A stretch of DNA of 64,000 nt from JAJPXC01 sp964628905 (lineage in GTDB: Bacteria; Bacteroidota; Bacteroidia; Bacteroidales; Muribaculaceae). Both the position numbers and the translations under genes were made by a program. The notes under the pieces are model-generated. The model saw only the letters and a list, made by a program, of their open reading frames with translations. It was not told where the DNA came from and made no database searches. The stretch is from positions 16,733 to 80,732 of the forward strand of contig CAZVNS010000005.1 in NCBI GenBank assembly GCA_964628905.1, written 5' to 3'. Of the stretch, positions 49,956 to 59,433 are shown one piece after another (positions within the stretch are counted from its first letter, which is position 1; every line of letters begins with the position of its first letter).

Positions 49956-50807
49956 ATGGCGATAATCAATTTCACCAAGATGCATGGTATAGGCAACGAT
50001 TACATCTATATCGATTGCCGTGATTCTGACCCCGGAGATTTAAGCAAATTAGCGATAATAGGTAGCGACCGCCACAAGGGCATAGGCGCTGACGGCATCG
50101 TGTCGATACACCGCTCTGACCGTGCCGACTACCGCATGCGTATATTCAACGCCGACGGCTCTGAAGCCCAGATGTGCGGCAACGGTGCGCGTTGCGTGGG
50201 TAAATACCTCTACGACCGCTGCCTCACCGACAAGCTCCATATCACCCTTGAGACCCTCGGTGGCATCAAGACACTCGACCTGCACCCTGCCGGCGACGGT
50301 ACCATCGGCACAGTAACTGTCGACATGGAAGCCCCCACGCTCTACCCCAAGCAGATACCTGTGGCATCGGACTGCACGGAGTTTGTCGACCAAACCATTG
50401 ATGTTGACGGGCAGTCGGTGCGCGTCACTGCCGTGAGCGTGGGTAACCCCCATGCCGTGGTGATAGTCGACGATGTCGACAAAGCCCCGGTGGCTGAACT
50501 TGGGACTAAAATAGAGCACCACTCACTATTCCCAGAGCGCACCAACGTGGAATTTGTGCAAGTGGTGGCTCCCGACCGCATCCGCATGCGTGTTTGGGAG
50601 CGAGGCTCAGGGGAGACCATGGCCTGCGGCACCGGCTCGTGCGCGTCGGTTGTCGCCACGGCCACCCTTGGATTGACAGGGCGCAAGGTCACAGTAGAGC
50701 TCCTCGGAGGCAACCTCGACATCGACTGGAACCCTGCGGACAACCATGTGTACATGACCGGAGAAGCCACCACCGTATACAACGGCGTATGGGAGCCTAA
50801 ACTGTGA
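49956..50807 (+). CDS. dapF: Diaminopimelate epimerase
   Basis: This 283-residue enzyme converts LL- to meso-diaminopimelate for lysine and peptidoglycan. ATG 49956 gives the normal start MAIINFTKMHGIGNDY. The two catalytic cysteines are in AQMCGNGARC (near residue 72) and ACGTGSCAS (near residue 227). It overlaps the dapL start by one base (TGATG), so the two are translationally coupled, with consecutive pathway steps in one operon. Confidence 0.95.
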   Translation: MAIINFTKMHGIGNDYIYIDCRDSDPGDLSKLAIIGSDRHKGIGADGIVSIHRSDRADYRMRIFNADGSEAQMCGNGARCVGKYLYDRCLTDKLHITLETLGGIKTLDLHPAGDGTIGTVTVDMEAPTLYPKQIPVASDCTEFVDQTIDVDGQSVRVTAVSVGNPHAVVIVDDVDKAPVAELGTKIEHHSLFPERTNVEFVQVVAPDRIRMRVWERGSGETMACGTGSCASVVATATLGLTGRKVTVELLGGNLDIDWNPADNHVYMTGEATTVYNGVWEPKL

Positions 50808-52039
50808 TGATCCGCATTAATTCCAACTTCACCCTATTGCCTGGCGGCTACCTCTTTGCCGAGGTGGCCCATCGCCTTGCGGCTTACGAGCAGTCGCACC
50901 CCGAAGCCTCAATCATCCGCATGGGCATAGGCGACGTGACGCGCCCTCTCTGCAAGTCCGCCATCGAGGCCATGAATGGCGCCGTCGGCGACCTCGCTCA
51001 GGAGCATACCTTCCGTGGTTACGGCCCCGAGACCGGCTACGACTTCTTGATTGACCGCATCATCGAGCATGACTATCGCAGCAGGGGCGTGGCGATTGAC
51101 GCCGACGAGGTGTTTGTGAGCGATGGAGCCAAGAGCGACACCGGACATATCGGCGACATATTGTCGGCTGACTGCCGCGTGGCACTCACCGACCCCGTCT
51201 ACCCGGTATACGTCGATACCAATGTGATGGCCGGACGGGCGGGGCAGTTGAACGCTGATGGGCGCTGGAGCCGCATCATCTACATGCCCACCACGGTCGA
51301 CAACGACTTTGTCCCGGCTCTCCCAACCGATGTGCCCGATGTGATATACCTGTGCTATCCCAACAATCCCACCGGCACAGTGCTCACCCGCAGTCAGCTT
51401 GCAGAGTGGGTCGACTATGCACGTCGTCATAAATCATTAATAATATTTGATGGAGCCTACGAGGCATATATCAGCAGTGCCGACGTGCCCCACTCGATCT
51501 ACGAAATCGAGGGAGCCAAGGAGGTGGCCATCGAGGTTCGCAGCTACTCTAAGACGGCGGGCTTCACCGGCGTAAGGTGCGGCTACACCGTAGTGCCGAA
51601 AGAGCTTCGGGCCGTCGGTGCCAATGGCAAGAGCGTGCGTCTCAACGGCTTGTGGCGCCGTCAGCAGACCACCAAGTTCAACGGAGCGAGCTATGTGGCC
51701 CAGCGAGGCGCCGCCGCCCTTTATACACCGCAAGCCCAATCAGAGGTGCAAGACACCATACATTATTATATAAGTAACGCCCGCAGGCTGCGTGACGCCT
51801 TCAACGCTCTTGGTCTGACGGCCGTGGGAGGCATCGACTCACCTTATGTGTGGGTAAAGACCCCTGCGGGGATGAGCTCATGGGCATTTTTCGACTATCT
51901 GTTAAGCCACGCAGGGGTGGTGGGCACACCGGGCTGCGGCTTCGGCCCATCAGGCGAAGGCTACTTCCGCTTTACCGGCTTTGCAAGCAGCGATAACACA
52001 TCGCAGGCGATAGACCGCATCAAGCAATTACCGCTCTGA
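50807..52039 (+). CDS. dapL: LL-diaminopimelate aminotransferase
   Basis: This 410-residue PLP enzyme makes LL-diaminopimelate directly from tetrahydrodipicolinate, bypassing the acylated intermediates of DapD/C/E. It starts MIRINSNFTLLPGGYLFAEV, has VSDGAKSDTGHI (near residue 104), YPNNPTGT and the PLP lysine region RSYSKTAGFTGVRCGY. ATG 50807 is preferred to the GTG at 50804. Co-transcribed with dapF. Confidence 0.95.
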   Translation: MIRINSNFTLLPGGYLFAEVAHRLAAYEQSHPEASIIRMGIGDVTRPLCKSAIEAMNGAVGDLAQEHTFRGYGPETGYDFLIDRIIEHDYRSRGVAIDADEVFVSDGAKSDTGHIGDILSADCRVALTDPVYPVYVDTNVMAGRAGQLNADGRWSRIIYMPTTVDNDFVPALPTDVPDVIYLCYPNNPTGTVLTRSQLAEWVDYARRHKSLIIFDGAYEAYISSADVPHSIYEIEGAKEVAIEVRSYSKTAGFTGVRCGYTVVPKELRAVGANGKSVRLNGLWRRQQTTKFNGASYVAQRGAAALYTPQAQSEVQDTIHYYISNARRLRDAFNALGLTAVGGIDSPYVWVKTPAGMSSWAFFDYLLSHAGVVGTPGCGFGPSGEGYFRFTGFASSDNTSQAIDRIKQLPL

Positions 52040-52113
52040 TGTGCGCATTTGTTGCCCTGGGTTGGTTAGTTTGTGTAAACTTGCTCTGGATAAAGTTGTC
52101 CAAAAATATTTAT

Positions 52114-52144
52114 AATCACAACATAATCAGTGCGTTGTGATTTT
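52114..52144 (+). terminator. Terminator of dapF-dapL
   Basis: AATCACAAC (52114-52122) pairs with GTTGTGATT (52134-52142), followed by TTG. The rest of the 52040-52200 gap is AT-rich with no gene. Confidence 0.6.
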
Positions 52145-52201
52145 GTTATGAGTGAAAAGTTTTCCAAAACGAAATTTTTTCAGAAATTTTTTGTTAAAAA
52201 G

Positions 52202-52233
52202 TTTGCTCGATGCGGTAATTTGTAATACCTTTG
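52202..52233 (+). promoter_or_regulatory. Promoter for nrdDG
   Basis: TTTG (52202-52205), a 20-nt spacer and TACCTTTG (52226-52233) match the consensus. The leader is about 75 nt. I see no NrdR box or riboswitch. Confidence 0.8.
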
Positions 52234-52314
52234 CAGTGTTGTCGTGTGTCCCGAACTGAGGGGCGCAACATCCATGAAACCGAACCAAACAATACCATAA
52301 ACCTAACCAATAGA

Positions 52315-54522
52315 ATGATACAACTGGTAGTGAAGCGCGACGGGCGCGTCGTGGGCTACAACGAAGAGAAAATCAAGGCCGCCATACGCAAGGCCATGAT
52401 ACAGACCGAGGCCGGTGAGGACGAAGCGTTGATACAACGCATCGCCGACCGAGTGGGCATGACAGGTAAGGACCGCATGACCGTCGAGGAGATACAAGAC
52501 CGCATAGAGGTAGAGCTGATGAAGAGCCCCCGCAAGGAGGTGGCCAAGCGTTACATAGCCTACCGCGACCAGCGCAACATAGCCCGCCGTGCCAAAACCC
52601 GCGACATGTTCCTGGAGATCATCGAGGCCAAGAACAACGACATCACCCGTGAGAACGCCAACATGAACACCGACACACCCGCGGGCATGATGATGAAGTT
52701 CGCCTCAGAGACCACCAAGCCCTTTGTCGACGACTACCTGCTCTCATCCGAGGCTCGCGATGCCGTGCGCCATGGCTACCTCCACATCCACGACAAAGAC
52801 TATTACCCCACAAAGAGCCTGACGTGCGTGCAGCACCCGCTGGATCGCATACTCAAATATGGCTTCACAGCCGGACATGGCGAGTCGCGCCCCGCCAAGC
52901 GCATCGAGACAGCATCAATCATAGGCTGCATATCACTGGAGACAGCCCAGAACGAGATGCACGGAGGCCAGGCCATACCCGCCTTCGACTTCTATCTCGC
53001 ACCCTTCGTACGCTCATCATTCGTCGAAGAGGTGAAGAATATCGAGGCACTATCCGGCGAAGACTACTCAGACCTCTACGAGGCTGAGATCGACGACTTT
53101 GTGAAGCGTCCCCTCGACGGCCTCAAGGGTAAGGAGCGCGCATTGCAGCACGCCATCAACCGCACTACAGCCCGCGTCCATCAGGCCATGGAAGCATTCA
53201 TCCACAATATGAACACCATCCACTCCCGCGGAGGCAACCAGGTGGTGTTCAGCTCAATCAACTACGGCACAGATACATCTGCCGAGGGTCGCTGCATAAT
53301 CCGCGAGCTGCTGATGTCGACCTACGAGGGAGTTGGCAACGGTGCCACAGCCATCTTCCCCATACAGATATGGAAGAAAAAGCGCGGCGTGAGCTATCTC
53401 CCCACCGACCGTAACTACGACCTCTACCAGCTCGCCTGCAAGGTGACCGCCCGACGCTTCTTCCCCAACTTTATCAACCTCGACGCCACCTACAACCAGC
53501 ACGAGCTTTGGCGTGCCGACGACCCCGAGCGCTACCGCTACGAGGTGGCCACAATGGGTTGCCGCACCCGCGTGTTTGAGAACCGCTACGGCGAAAAGAC
53601 CTCAATAGGCCGAGGCAACCTCAGCTTCTCTACCATAAATATCGTGCGTATGGCCATCGAAGTGATGGCCATCCAAGACCCACAGGAGCGCATCGAGCGC
53701 TTCTTCGCCAAGCTCGACGAAGTGCTTGACATCACCGCCCGTCAGCTGTGCGACCGCTACGACTTCCAGAAGACCGCCATGGTCAAGCAGTTCCCCCTGC
53801 TGATGTCGCGTCTGTGGAACGGAGCCGATAAGTTAGGCCCAGATGACACCATAGAGTCTGTGATTAACCAGGGCACACTCGGAATCGGCTTCATCGGCCT
53901 TGCCGAATGCCTCGTAGCCCTCACCGGGAAGCACCATGGCGAAAGCGACGAATCGCAGAAGCTGGGACTTCGCATCGTAAGCCACATGCGCAGCCGCATC
54001 AACGAATACTCCGAGAAGTTCGGACACAACTTCTCAGTGCTCGCCACCCCCGCCGAAGGCCTCTCAGGCAAGTTCACCGCCAAGGACCGCAAGACATTCG
54101 GCATCATCCCCGGAGTCACCGACCGTACATACTACACCAACTCCAACCACGTGCCCGTCTACTACCACTGCTCACCCCGCCATAAGGCAAAGATCGAGGC
54201 ACCATACCATGAGCTGACTCGCGGTGGCCATATATTCTATGTGGAGATTGACGGCGATGCCACCCACAATCCCCAAGCGATAGCCGATATCGTCGACCTG
54301 ATGGACCGCCACAACATGGGCTACTGCTCAGTCAATCACAACCGTAACCGCTGCATGGAGTGCGGCTACGAGGACGCTACAGAAGGACTTGAGACTTGCC
54401 CCAAGTGCGGTAGCAAGCATATCGACCGACTGCAGCGCATCACCGGCTACCTCGTTGGCACCACCGACCGCTGGAACAGCGCCAAACTCGCCGAGCTCAA
54501 CGACCGCGTAGTGCATAAGTAA
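52315..54522 (+). CDS. nrdD: Anaerobic ribonucleoside-triphosphate reductase
   Basis: This 735-residue glycyl-radical enzyme makes deoxyribonucleotides without oxygen. ATG 52315 starts an N-terminal ATP-cone (VVKRDGRVVGYNEEKIKAAI), the allosteric site. The core includes HSRGGNQVVFSSINYGTD. Near the C-terminus are the zinc cysteines CMECGYED and CPKCGS, then the glycyl-radical motif RITGYLVGTTDRWN. The earlier in-frame TTG at 52231 lies inside the promoter. The activase gene nrdG follows 13 nt after the stop. Confidence 0.96.
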   Translation: MIQLVVKRDGRVVGYNEEKIKAAIRKAMIQTEAGEDEALIQRIADRVGMTGKDRMTVEEIQDRIEVELMKSPRKEVAKRYIAYRDQRNIARRAKTRDMFLEIIEAKNNDITRENANMNTDTPAGMMMKFASETTKPFVDDYLLSSEARDAVRHGYLHIHDKDYYPTKSLTCVQHPLDRILKYGFTAGHGESRPAKRIETASIIGCISLETAQNEMHGGQAIPAFDFYLAPFVRSSFVEEVKNIEALSGEDYSDLYEAEIDDFVKRPLDGLKGKERALQHAINRTTARVHQAMEAFIHNMNTIHSRGGNQVVFSSINYGTDTSAEGRCIIRELLMSTYEGVGNGATAIFPIQIWKKKRGVSYLPTDRNYDLYQLACKVTARRFFPNFINLDATYNQHELWRADDPERYRYEVATMGCRTRVFENRYGEKTSIGRGNLSFSTINIVRMAIEVMAIQDPQERIERFFAKLDEVLDITARQLCDRYDFQKTAMVKQFPLLMSRLWNGADKLGPDDTIESVINQGTLGIGFIGLAECLVALTGKHHGESDESQKLGLRIVSHMRSRINEYSEKFGHNFSVLATPAEGLSGKFTAKDRKTFGIIPGVTDRTYYTNSNHVPVYYHCSPRHKAKIEAPYHELTRGGHIFYVEIDGDATHNPQAIADIVDLMDRHNMGYCSVNHNRNRCMECGYEDATEGLETCPKCGSKHIDRLQRITGYLVGTTDRWNSAKLAELNDRVVHK

Positions 54523-54535
54523 TCACAGGACCACA

Positions 54536-55045
54536 ATGAGTACGCACACACTGCGCGTAGTCCGGGTCGTCGATGGCACCACCGTCGACGGTCCCGGGCT
54601 GCGCACATCCATCTACTTTGCCGGTTGCCACCACCAATGCCCCGGCTGTCATAACCCTCAGACATGGCCCGACGATGCTGGAGAAGATGTGGCCATCGAC
54701 GAGCTTCTGGCTCATGTCGAAGAGAATGAATTTAACGTCACCTTCACCGGAGGCGACCCATTATATCAACCCCGCGGAGTGGCGGAGCTCGTCAGCCGGC
54801 TCAAGGAGCGCGGAATCAATGTGTGGCTCTACACCGGTTTCACCTACGAGCAAGTGATGGCGCAGCCCGAGCTTGCCCGGGCTATCGCACAGGTCGATGT
54901 GCTGGTCGACGGCCCCTACGTCGAAGCCCTTCGTGACCCCGAGCTGCTATTCCGCGGCTCATCCAACCAGCGCCTTATCGACATCTCTCGTTCTACGCCC
55001 GACCGTATCACCCTCCTCGACTACCGGCCCATGCAGGGGCTTTGA
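54536..55045 (+). CDS. nrdG: Anaerobic ribonucleotide reductase activating protein
   Basis: This 169-residue radical SAM protein installs the glycyl radical on NrdD. It has the cluster motif FAGCHHQCPGCHNPQTW (C-x3-C-x2-C, residues 27-37 region), VTFTGGDPLYQP for SAM binding and GINVWLYTGFTYEQV. Length is normal. It is the second gene of the nrdDG operon. Confidence 0.95.
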   Translation: MSTHTLRVVRVVDGTTVDGPGLRTSIYFAGCHHQCPGCHNPQTWPDDAGEDVAIDELLAHVEENEFNVTFTGGDPLYQPRGVAELVSRLKERGINVWLYTGFTYEQVMAQPELARAIAQVDVLVDGPYVEALRDPELLFRGSSNQRLIDISRSTPDRITLLDYRPMQGL

Positions 55046-55101
55046 CAACACTTTGGCCACTTAGCTTGTTTTGTAAGTATAACCTACAAATTCAAGCTAC
55101 T

Positions 55102-55299
55102 ATGTTAAATACCAATTACCGATTTGGCGAAGTGCATCGCCTCTCCACACAGGTCGAACCCACGGATCAGCGGGTAGAGTTTAAGAACGTGTTTGAGAAT
55201 GCCGGAGGAGGCGTGTAGCTCATTGCTTTCAAGGCCGGACAGCGCCTTGACGAGCACCAGTCCCTCGCCGAAGTGATGGTGTGCGTGCTCGAAGGATGA
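55102..55299 (+). pseudogene. Cupin-domain protein, degraded
   Basis: From ATG 55102 the frame reads MLNTNYRFGEVHRLSTQVEP and continues through FENAGGGV. It then hits an in-frame TAG (55216-55218) where related cupins have serine in GGVSLIAFKAGQ, resumes in the same frame as LIAFKAGQRLDEHQSLAEVM, and ends with TGA after VLEG, about halfway through a normal cupin domain. The second half of the barrel is missing; purH promoter sequence follows at once. So it has one nonsense mutation plus a 3' deletion. Family assignment is from memory of Bacteroidales cupins. Confidence 0.8.
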
Positions 55300-55329
55300 A
55301 AAAAGATTTATTAAAAATGGGGTCGAGCG

Positions 55330-55361
55330 TTGGTATGGATGGGCAAAATTTTGTAATTTTG
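55330..55361 (+). promoter_or_regulatory. Promoter for purH
   Basis: TTG (55330-55332), a 21-nt spacer and TAATTTTG (55354-55361), 27 nt before the ATG at 55389. Confidence 0.65.
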
Positions 55362-55388
55362 CACAAAAATATAGATCTATTATTTCTT

Positions 55389-56912
55389 ATGGCGGAAAAA
55401 ACAATCAAAACCGCACTTATATCAGTGTTTCACAAAGACGGTCTTGACGAAATAATCGCCCTGCTCAACAAGGATGGGGTGAAATTTCTTTCGACTGGAG
55501 GTACAAAATCGTTCGTAGAGTCGCTTGGCTACGAATGTCAGGCAGTGGAGTCGCTCACAGGTTACCCCTCAATCCTTGGCGGGCGTGTCAAGACCTTGCA
55601 CCCCAAGGTGTTCGGAGGCATCCTCAACCGCCGTGAAAATGATGGCGACCGTCAGCAGATAGCACAATATGAGATCCCCGAAATCGACCTGGTGATAGTC
55701 GACCTCTATCCATTTGAAGCCACAGTGGCCTCAGGCGCGTCGAACGACGAGATCATCGAGAAGATTGACATAGGCGGCATATCGCTAATCCGTGCCGCCG
55801 CCAAAAACTACAAGGACGTGGTCATCGTAGCATCCAAGGAGCAATATCAGCCACTGTGCGAGCTTCTCACGGCCCAGGGCGCCAAGACCAATGAGGAGCA
55901 ACGCCGATGGTTTGCAAAAGAGGCCTTTAAGGTATCGTCGGGCTACGACAGCGCCATTTTCAGATATTTTGATGGCGAGGATACGCCAACAGCCCTGAGG
56001 TTGTCGCTCGATCATGCAAAGCCGATGCGCTATGGCGAGAACCCGCACCAGCAAGGGAAGTTCTTCGGCAACCTTGGCGACATGTTCGACCAGCTCCATG
56101 GCAAGGAGATAAGCTACAACAATCTGCTCGACATCGATGCCGCAGTGGCTCTGATGAGCGAGTTTGCCGCGCCCACATTCGCCATACTCAAGCATAACAA
56201 CGCCTGTGGCCTCGCCACCCGCGATACGATGCTCCAGGCATGGACCGACGCCTTGGCCGGCGACCCTGTGTCGGCCTTCGGAGGCGTGCTAATAGCCAAC
56301 CGCGAGATTGACGCCGTCACCGCAGCCGAAATCAACAAGATTTTCTTTGAGGTGATCATCGCTCCGGCTTATGCCGACGAAGCCCTCGAGATACTCAAGC
56401 AGAAGAAAAACCGCATAATCCTGGTGCAGAAGGCCCCGCTTAACACCCGCCGTCAAGTGCGCACAGTGCTTAACGGCGCACTGGTACAGGACCGTGACCT
56501 GAAAATAGAGTCACCCGAGGGGCTTAAGGTTGTAACCAATGTGGCGCCAACCGACGGTGAGATAGCCGACATGCTTTTCGCCAACAAGATAGTGAAGCAC
56601 TCCAAGAGCAACGCCATCGTGCTTGCTAAGGACGGCATGCTGCTTGGCAGCGGCGTAGGGCAGACATCGCGAGTCGACGCACTGAAGCAGGCAATCGCCA
56701 AGGCGCAGTCGTTCGGACTGGATCTCAAAGGGGCAGTGATGGCATCCGACGCCTTCTTCCCCTTCGGCGACTGTGTGGAGATAGCCCACGAAGCGGGTGT
56801 CAACGCCGTGATACAGCCCGGTGGCTCCATCCGCGATGAGGAGTCAGTTGACTACTGCAACGAACATCAAATGGCGATGGTGACCACCGGTTTCCGCCAT
56901 TTTAAACATTAA
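55389..56912 (+). CDS. purH: Bifunctional AICAR transformylase/IMP cyclohydrolase
   Basis: This 507-residue enzyme performs the last two steps of IMP synthesis. The N-terminal cyclohydrolase (MGS-like fold, about 1-195) has LNKDGVKFLSTGGT, GGRVKTLHPKVFGGIL and DLYPFEATV. The C-terminal transformylase has MRYGENPHQQGKFFG, LKHNNACG and SDAFFPFGD, ending GFRHFKH. ATG 55389 gives the family N-terminus; the longer frame from 55281 overlaps the cupin remnant and the promoter. Confidence 0.96.
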   Translation: MAEKTIKTALISVFHKDGLDEIIALLNKDGVKFLSTGGTKSFVESLGYECQAVESLTGYPSILGGRVKTLHPKVFGGILNRRENDGDRQQIAQYEIPEIDLVIVDLYPFEATVASGASNDEIIEKIDIGGISLIRAAAKNYKDVVIVASKEQYQPLCELLTAQGAKTNEEQRRWFAKEAFKVSSGYDSAIFRYFDGEDTPTALRLSLDHAKPMRYGENPHQQGKFFGNLGDMFDQLHGKEISYNNLLDIDAAVALMSEFAAPTFAILKHNNACGLATRDTMLQAWTDALAGDPVSAFGGVLIANREIDAVTAAEINKIFFEVIIAPAYADEALEILKQKKNRIILVQKAPLNTRRQVRTVLNGALVQDRDLKIESPEGLKVVTNVAPTDGEIADMLFANKIVKHSKSNAIVLAKDGMLLGSGVGQTSRVDALKQAIAKAQSFGLDLKGAVMASDAFFPFGDCVEIAHEAGVNAVIQPGGSIRDEESVDYCNEHQMAMVTTGFRHFKH

Positions 56913-56942
56913 TAACACTTCGAGCGTTAAAACTTCAACGAC

Positions 56943-56984
56943 ATATAACAAAAAACTCAAAAACTCAACAACTTACAATTCATA
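56943..56984 (+). repeat. 8-bp A-rich array before mreB
   Basis: AACAAAAA, ACTCAAAA, ACTCAACA and ACTTACAA run to 5 nt before the ATG at 56985. Confidence 0.8.
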
Positions 56985-58001
56985 ATGCACTTATTCTCAC
57001 TAACTAAAGAAATAGCCATCGACCTGGGTACCGCCAACACCATCATAATCCACAACGGCAAGATAGTGATTGATGAGCCTTCGATCGTGGCACTCGACCG
57101 CCGTACCGACAAACTGATCGCGGTAGGCAAGGAAGCCCAGCAGATGCAAGGCAAGGAAAATGACCACATTCGCACCGTGCGCCCCCTGCGCAAAGGTGTG
57201 ATAGCCGACTTCAACGCTGCCGAGCTTATGATCCGCGGCCTCGTGAAGAAGGCAAGTTCAAGCACATGGTTCAGCCCGTCATTGCGTATGGTGGTCGGCA
57301 TCCCCTCAGGCTCGACTGAGGTTGAAATCCGTGCCGTGCGCGACTCGTCGGAGCATGCCGGCGGACGTGACGTCTATATGCTCTACGAGCCTATGGCCGC
57401 AGCCCTCGGTATCGGACTCGATGTGGAGGCCGCCGAGGGCAACATGATCGTCGACATAGGTGGTGGCACCACTGAGATTGCCGTGATATCGCTCGGTGGC
57501 ATCGTCAGCAACAAGAGTATACAGATCGCCGGCGACGACCTCACGGAGGATATCCAGGCACACATGCGCCGCGCCCACAACGTGAAGGTGGGTGAGCGCA
57601 CAGCCGAACTCATCAAGATCAACGTAGGCTCAGCTCTCACCGAGCTCGACAATCCTCCGGAGGACTTCGTGGTGCATGGCCCCAACCAGATGACCGCACT
57701 GCCTATGGAGGTTCCGGTGTCGTACCAGGAAATCTCACACTGCATCGAGAAGTCAATCTCTAAGATTGAGGCAGCAGTGCTCGGAGCCCTTGAGCAGACA
57801 CCCCCTGAGCTTTACGCCGACATCGTGCGTAACGGTATCTGGCTTGCCGGAGGTGGCGCCCTGATCCGCGGATTGGACAAACGTCTGACCGACAAGATTG
57901 GCATCCAGTTCCACATCGCCGAGGATCCCCTGCTCGCCGTAGCCAAGGGTACAGGCGTGGCGTTGAGGAATATACAGAACTTCAGCTTCCTGATCCGCTA
58001 A
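56985..58001 (+). CDS. mreB: Rod-shape actin MreB
   Basis: This 338-residue actin-family protein forms membrane-bound filaments that steer lateral wall synthesis. It has the phosphate-1 loop IDLGTANT (residues 10-17), the phosphate-2 segment MIVDIGGGTTEIAVISLGG (near 155) and the adenosine motif LAGGGALIRGLD (near 290). An N-terminal amphipathic MHLFSLTKE may hold it at the membrane. It is the first gene of the mreBCD-mrdA-rodA operon and follows purH by 72 bp. Confidence 0.96.
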   Translation: MHLFSLTKEIAIDLGTANTIIIHNGKIVIDEPSIVALDRRTDKLIAVGKEAQQMQGKENDHIRTVRPLRKGVIADFNAAELMIRGLVKKASSSTWFSPSLRMVVGIPSGSTEVEIRAVRDSSEHAGGRDVYMLYEPMAAALGIGLDVEAAEGNMIVDIGGGTTEIAVISLGGIVSNKSIQIAGDDLTEDIQAHMRRAHNVKVGERTAELIKINVGSALTELDNPPEDFVVHGPNQMTALPMEVPVSYQEISHCIEKSISKIEAAVLGALEQTPPELYADIVRNGIWLAGGGALIRGLDKRLTDKIGIQFHIAEDPLLAVAKGTGVALRNIQNFSFLIR

Positions 58002-58045
58002 ACACGGAGTAAGGAGCCCCTCAACCCTTCAACTCACATAGCTAA

Positions 58046-58915
58046 GTGCGTAGCCTGATAGATTTCCTTGTCAAGCGCAGCCCCGCGATGGTATTCCTGA
58101 TTTACGTCGTACTGTCATGCGTGCTGCTCTTTGACCGAAACCCCTACCAGCATCATGTCTACATGACTTCGGCGGGGGCTGTGGCGTCGACTGTCTACGA
58201 AAAGGCGTCGAACGTGTCGTCGTACTTCAACCTGCGCGACATCAATGAGGATCTTCAGTACCGCAACGCCTCGCTTGAGGCCGAGGTGATAGGGCTGCGC
58301 AACAAGTTGAGGGTATATGCCGACTCGGTCTATGCCGACACCGTGACCATCAGCCCCGAGTTGCAGCCTTTCAAGTTCACCGTGGCTCATGTGATCAACA
58401 ACAACATCGCCAAACCCTACAACTATATCACCCTCGATCGCGGCGAGCTTGACGGCATTGGCCAGGACATGGGCGTGGTGGACCAAAACGGCGTAGTCGG
58501 CTTGGTCAACCTGACAGGCCCGCATAATGCGCGAGTACTGTCGCTGCTCAACCTCAACTTCATGCTCTCATGCCGCGTGAAGGGTACTGAGACCTTCGGC
58601 TCCCTCACATGGGATGGCAAGGACTTCCGCTATGCCCAGCTTGAGGAGCTGCCAAAGCACACGGTATTCCAACCCGGCGACACGGTGGTTACCACGGGCT
58701 ACTCAGGCACCTTCCCCGAGAATGTGCCTGTGGGTATCGTCGAGAGCGCGCAACCCAACACCAACGACAACTTCTATACCCTCAAGGTGAAGCTCCTCAC
58801 CGACTTCTCTCAACTCTCCACCGTGAGGGTGGTCGACAACACCCTGATTAAGGAGATGCGCGATGTGGAGATGCGCGACCTGCCGCATGAGGATCAAGAC
58901 AACACTCAGAAATGA
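58046..58915 (+). CDS. mreC: Rod-shape protein MreC
   Basis: This 289-residue protein has one membrane segment (residues 14-29), a coiled coil (about 55-90, with EDLQYRNASLEAEVIGLRNKL in sense) and a periplasmic beta domain (about 105-275) typical of MreC, which links MreB to PBP2 outside the membrane. The start is GTG 58046 (MRSLIDFLVKRSP); no ATG fits. The C-terminus is acidic. It overlaps mreD by 4 bp. Confidence 0.9.
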   Translation: MRSLIDFLVKRSPAMVFLIYVVLSCVLLFDRNPYQHHVYMTSAGAVASTVYEKASNVSSYFNLRDINEDLQYRNASLEAEVIGLRNKLRVYADSVYADTVTISPELQPFKFTVAHVINNNIAKPYNYITLDRGELDGIGQDMGVVDQNGVVGLVNLTGPHNARVLSLLNLNFMLSCRVKGTETFGSLTWDGKDFRYAQLEELPKHTVFQPGDTVVTTGYSGTFPENVPVGIVESAQPNTNDNFYTLKVKLLTDFSQLSTVRVVDNTLIKEMRDVEMRDLPHEDQDNTQK

Positions 58916-59433
58916 CACGTACGATATTGAAATACACGATGATGTTCATCCTGCTGGTGCTTGCGCAAGCGGTGGTGTTCAACAATATGTGCCTTTACAA
59001 CGTGGCGTTTCCACTGGTGTTCATCTACTTCATACTACGACTCCCCATCACCCTCGGCATCAACTGGGTGATGACATTCTCATTCCTCATAGGCTTGGCG
59101 GTCGACATATTCTCCGACACACAGGGGGTCAACTCACTGTGCTGCACCCTGCTCGCCGTGGTTCGTAAGCCCACCGTGCGCCTCTACCTTAGCCGCGACG
59201 ATGAGATGAGCGGCGATGAACCCTCGATCAAGTCGCTGGGGCTGGTGGTGTACATGAAGTATCTGATCACACTGGTGCTGTTTTATTGTTTAATGTATTT
59301 CCTAATCGAGTCATTCTCATTCTTCAATCCCCTGAGGATGCTCATCCGCATAGTGGCCAGCACAGCGCTGACTTTCGTACTGATACTGGCCATCGACTCT
59401 CTCACCCTGCGCCGACATGCGAAAAGATTATAA
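58912..59433 (+). CDS. mreD: Rod-shape protein MreD
   Basis: This 173-residue integral membrane protein has about five hydrophobic segments (starting TMMFILLVLAQAVVF) and a cytoplasmic loop around residues 87-105 (RLYLSRDDEMSGDEPS). MreD proteins are poorly conserved; the assignment rests on topology, size and position between mreC and mrdA. It overlaps mreC by 4 bp and mrdA by 17 bp, which suggests translational coupling. Confidence 0.88.
   Translation: MTRTILKYTMMFILLVLAQAVVFNNMCLYNVAFPLVFIYFILRLPITLGINWVMTFSFLIGLAVDIFSDTQGVNSLCCTLLAVVRKPTVRLYLSRDDEMSGDEPSIKSLGLVVYMKYLITLVLFYCLMYFLIESFSFFNPLRMLIRIVASTALTFVLILAIDSLTLRRHAKRL

Noticed and set aside
52234..52314. Riboswitch or NrdR box in the nrdD leader
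   Set aside because: I found no conserved cobalamin-riboswitch core or ACACTATATATAGTGT-type box; the leader is only about 80 nt.
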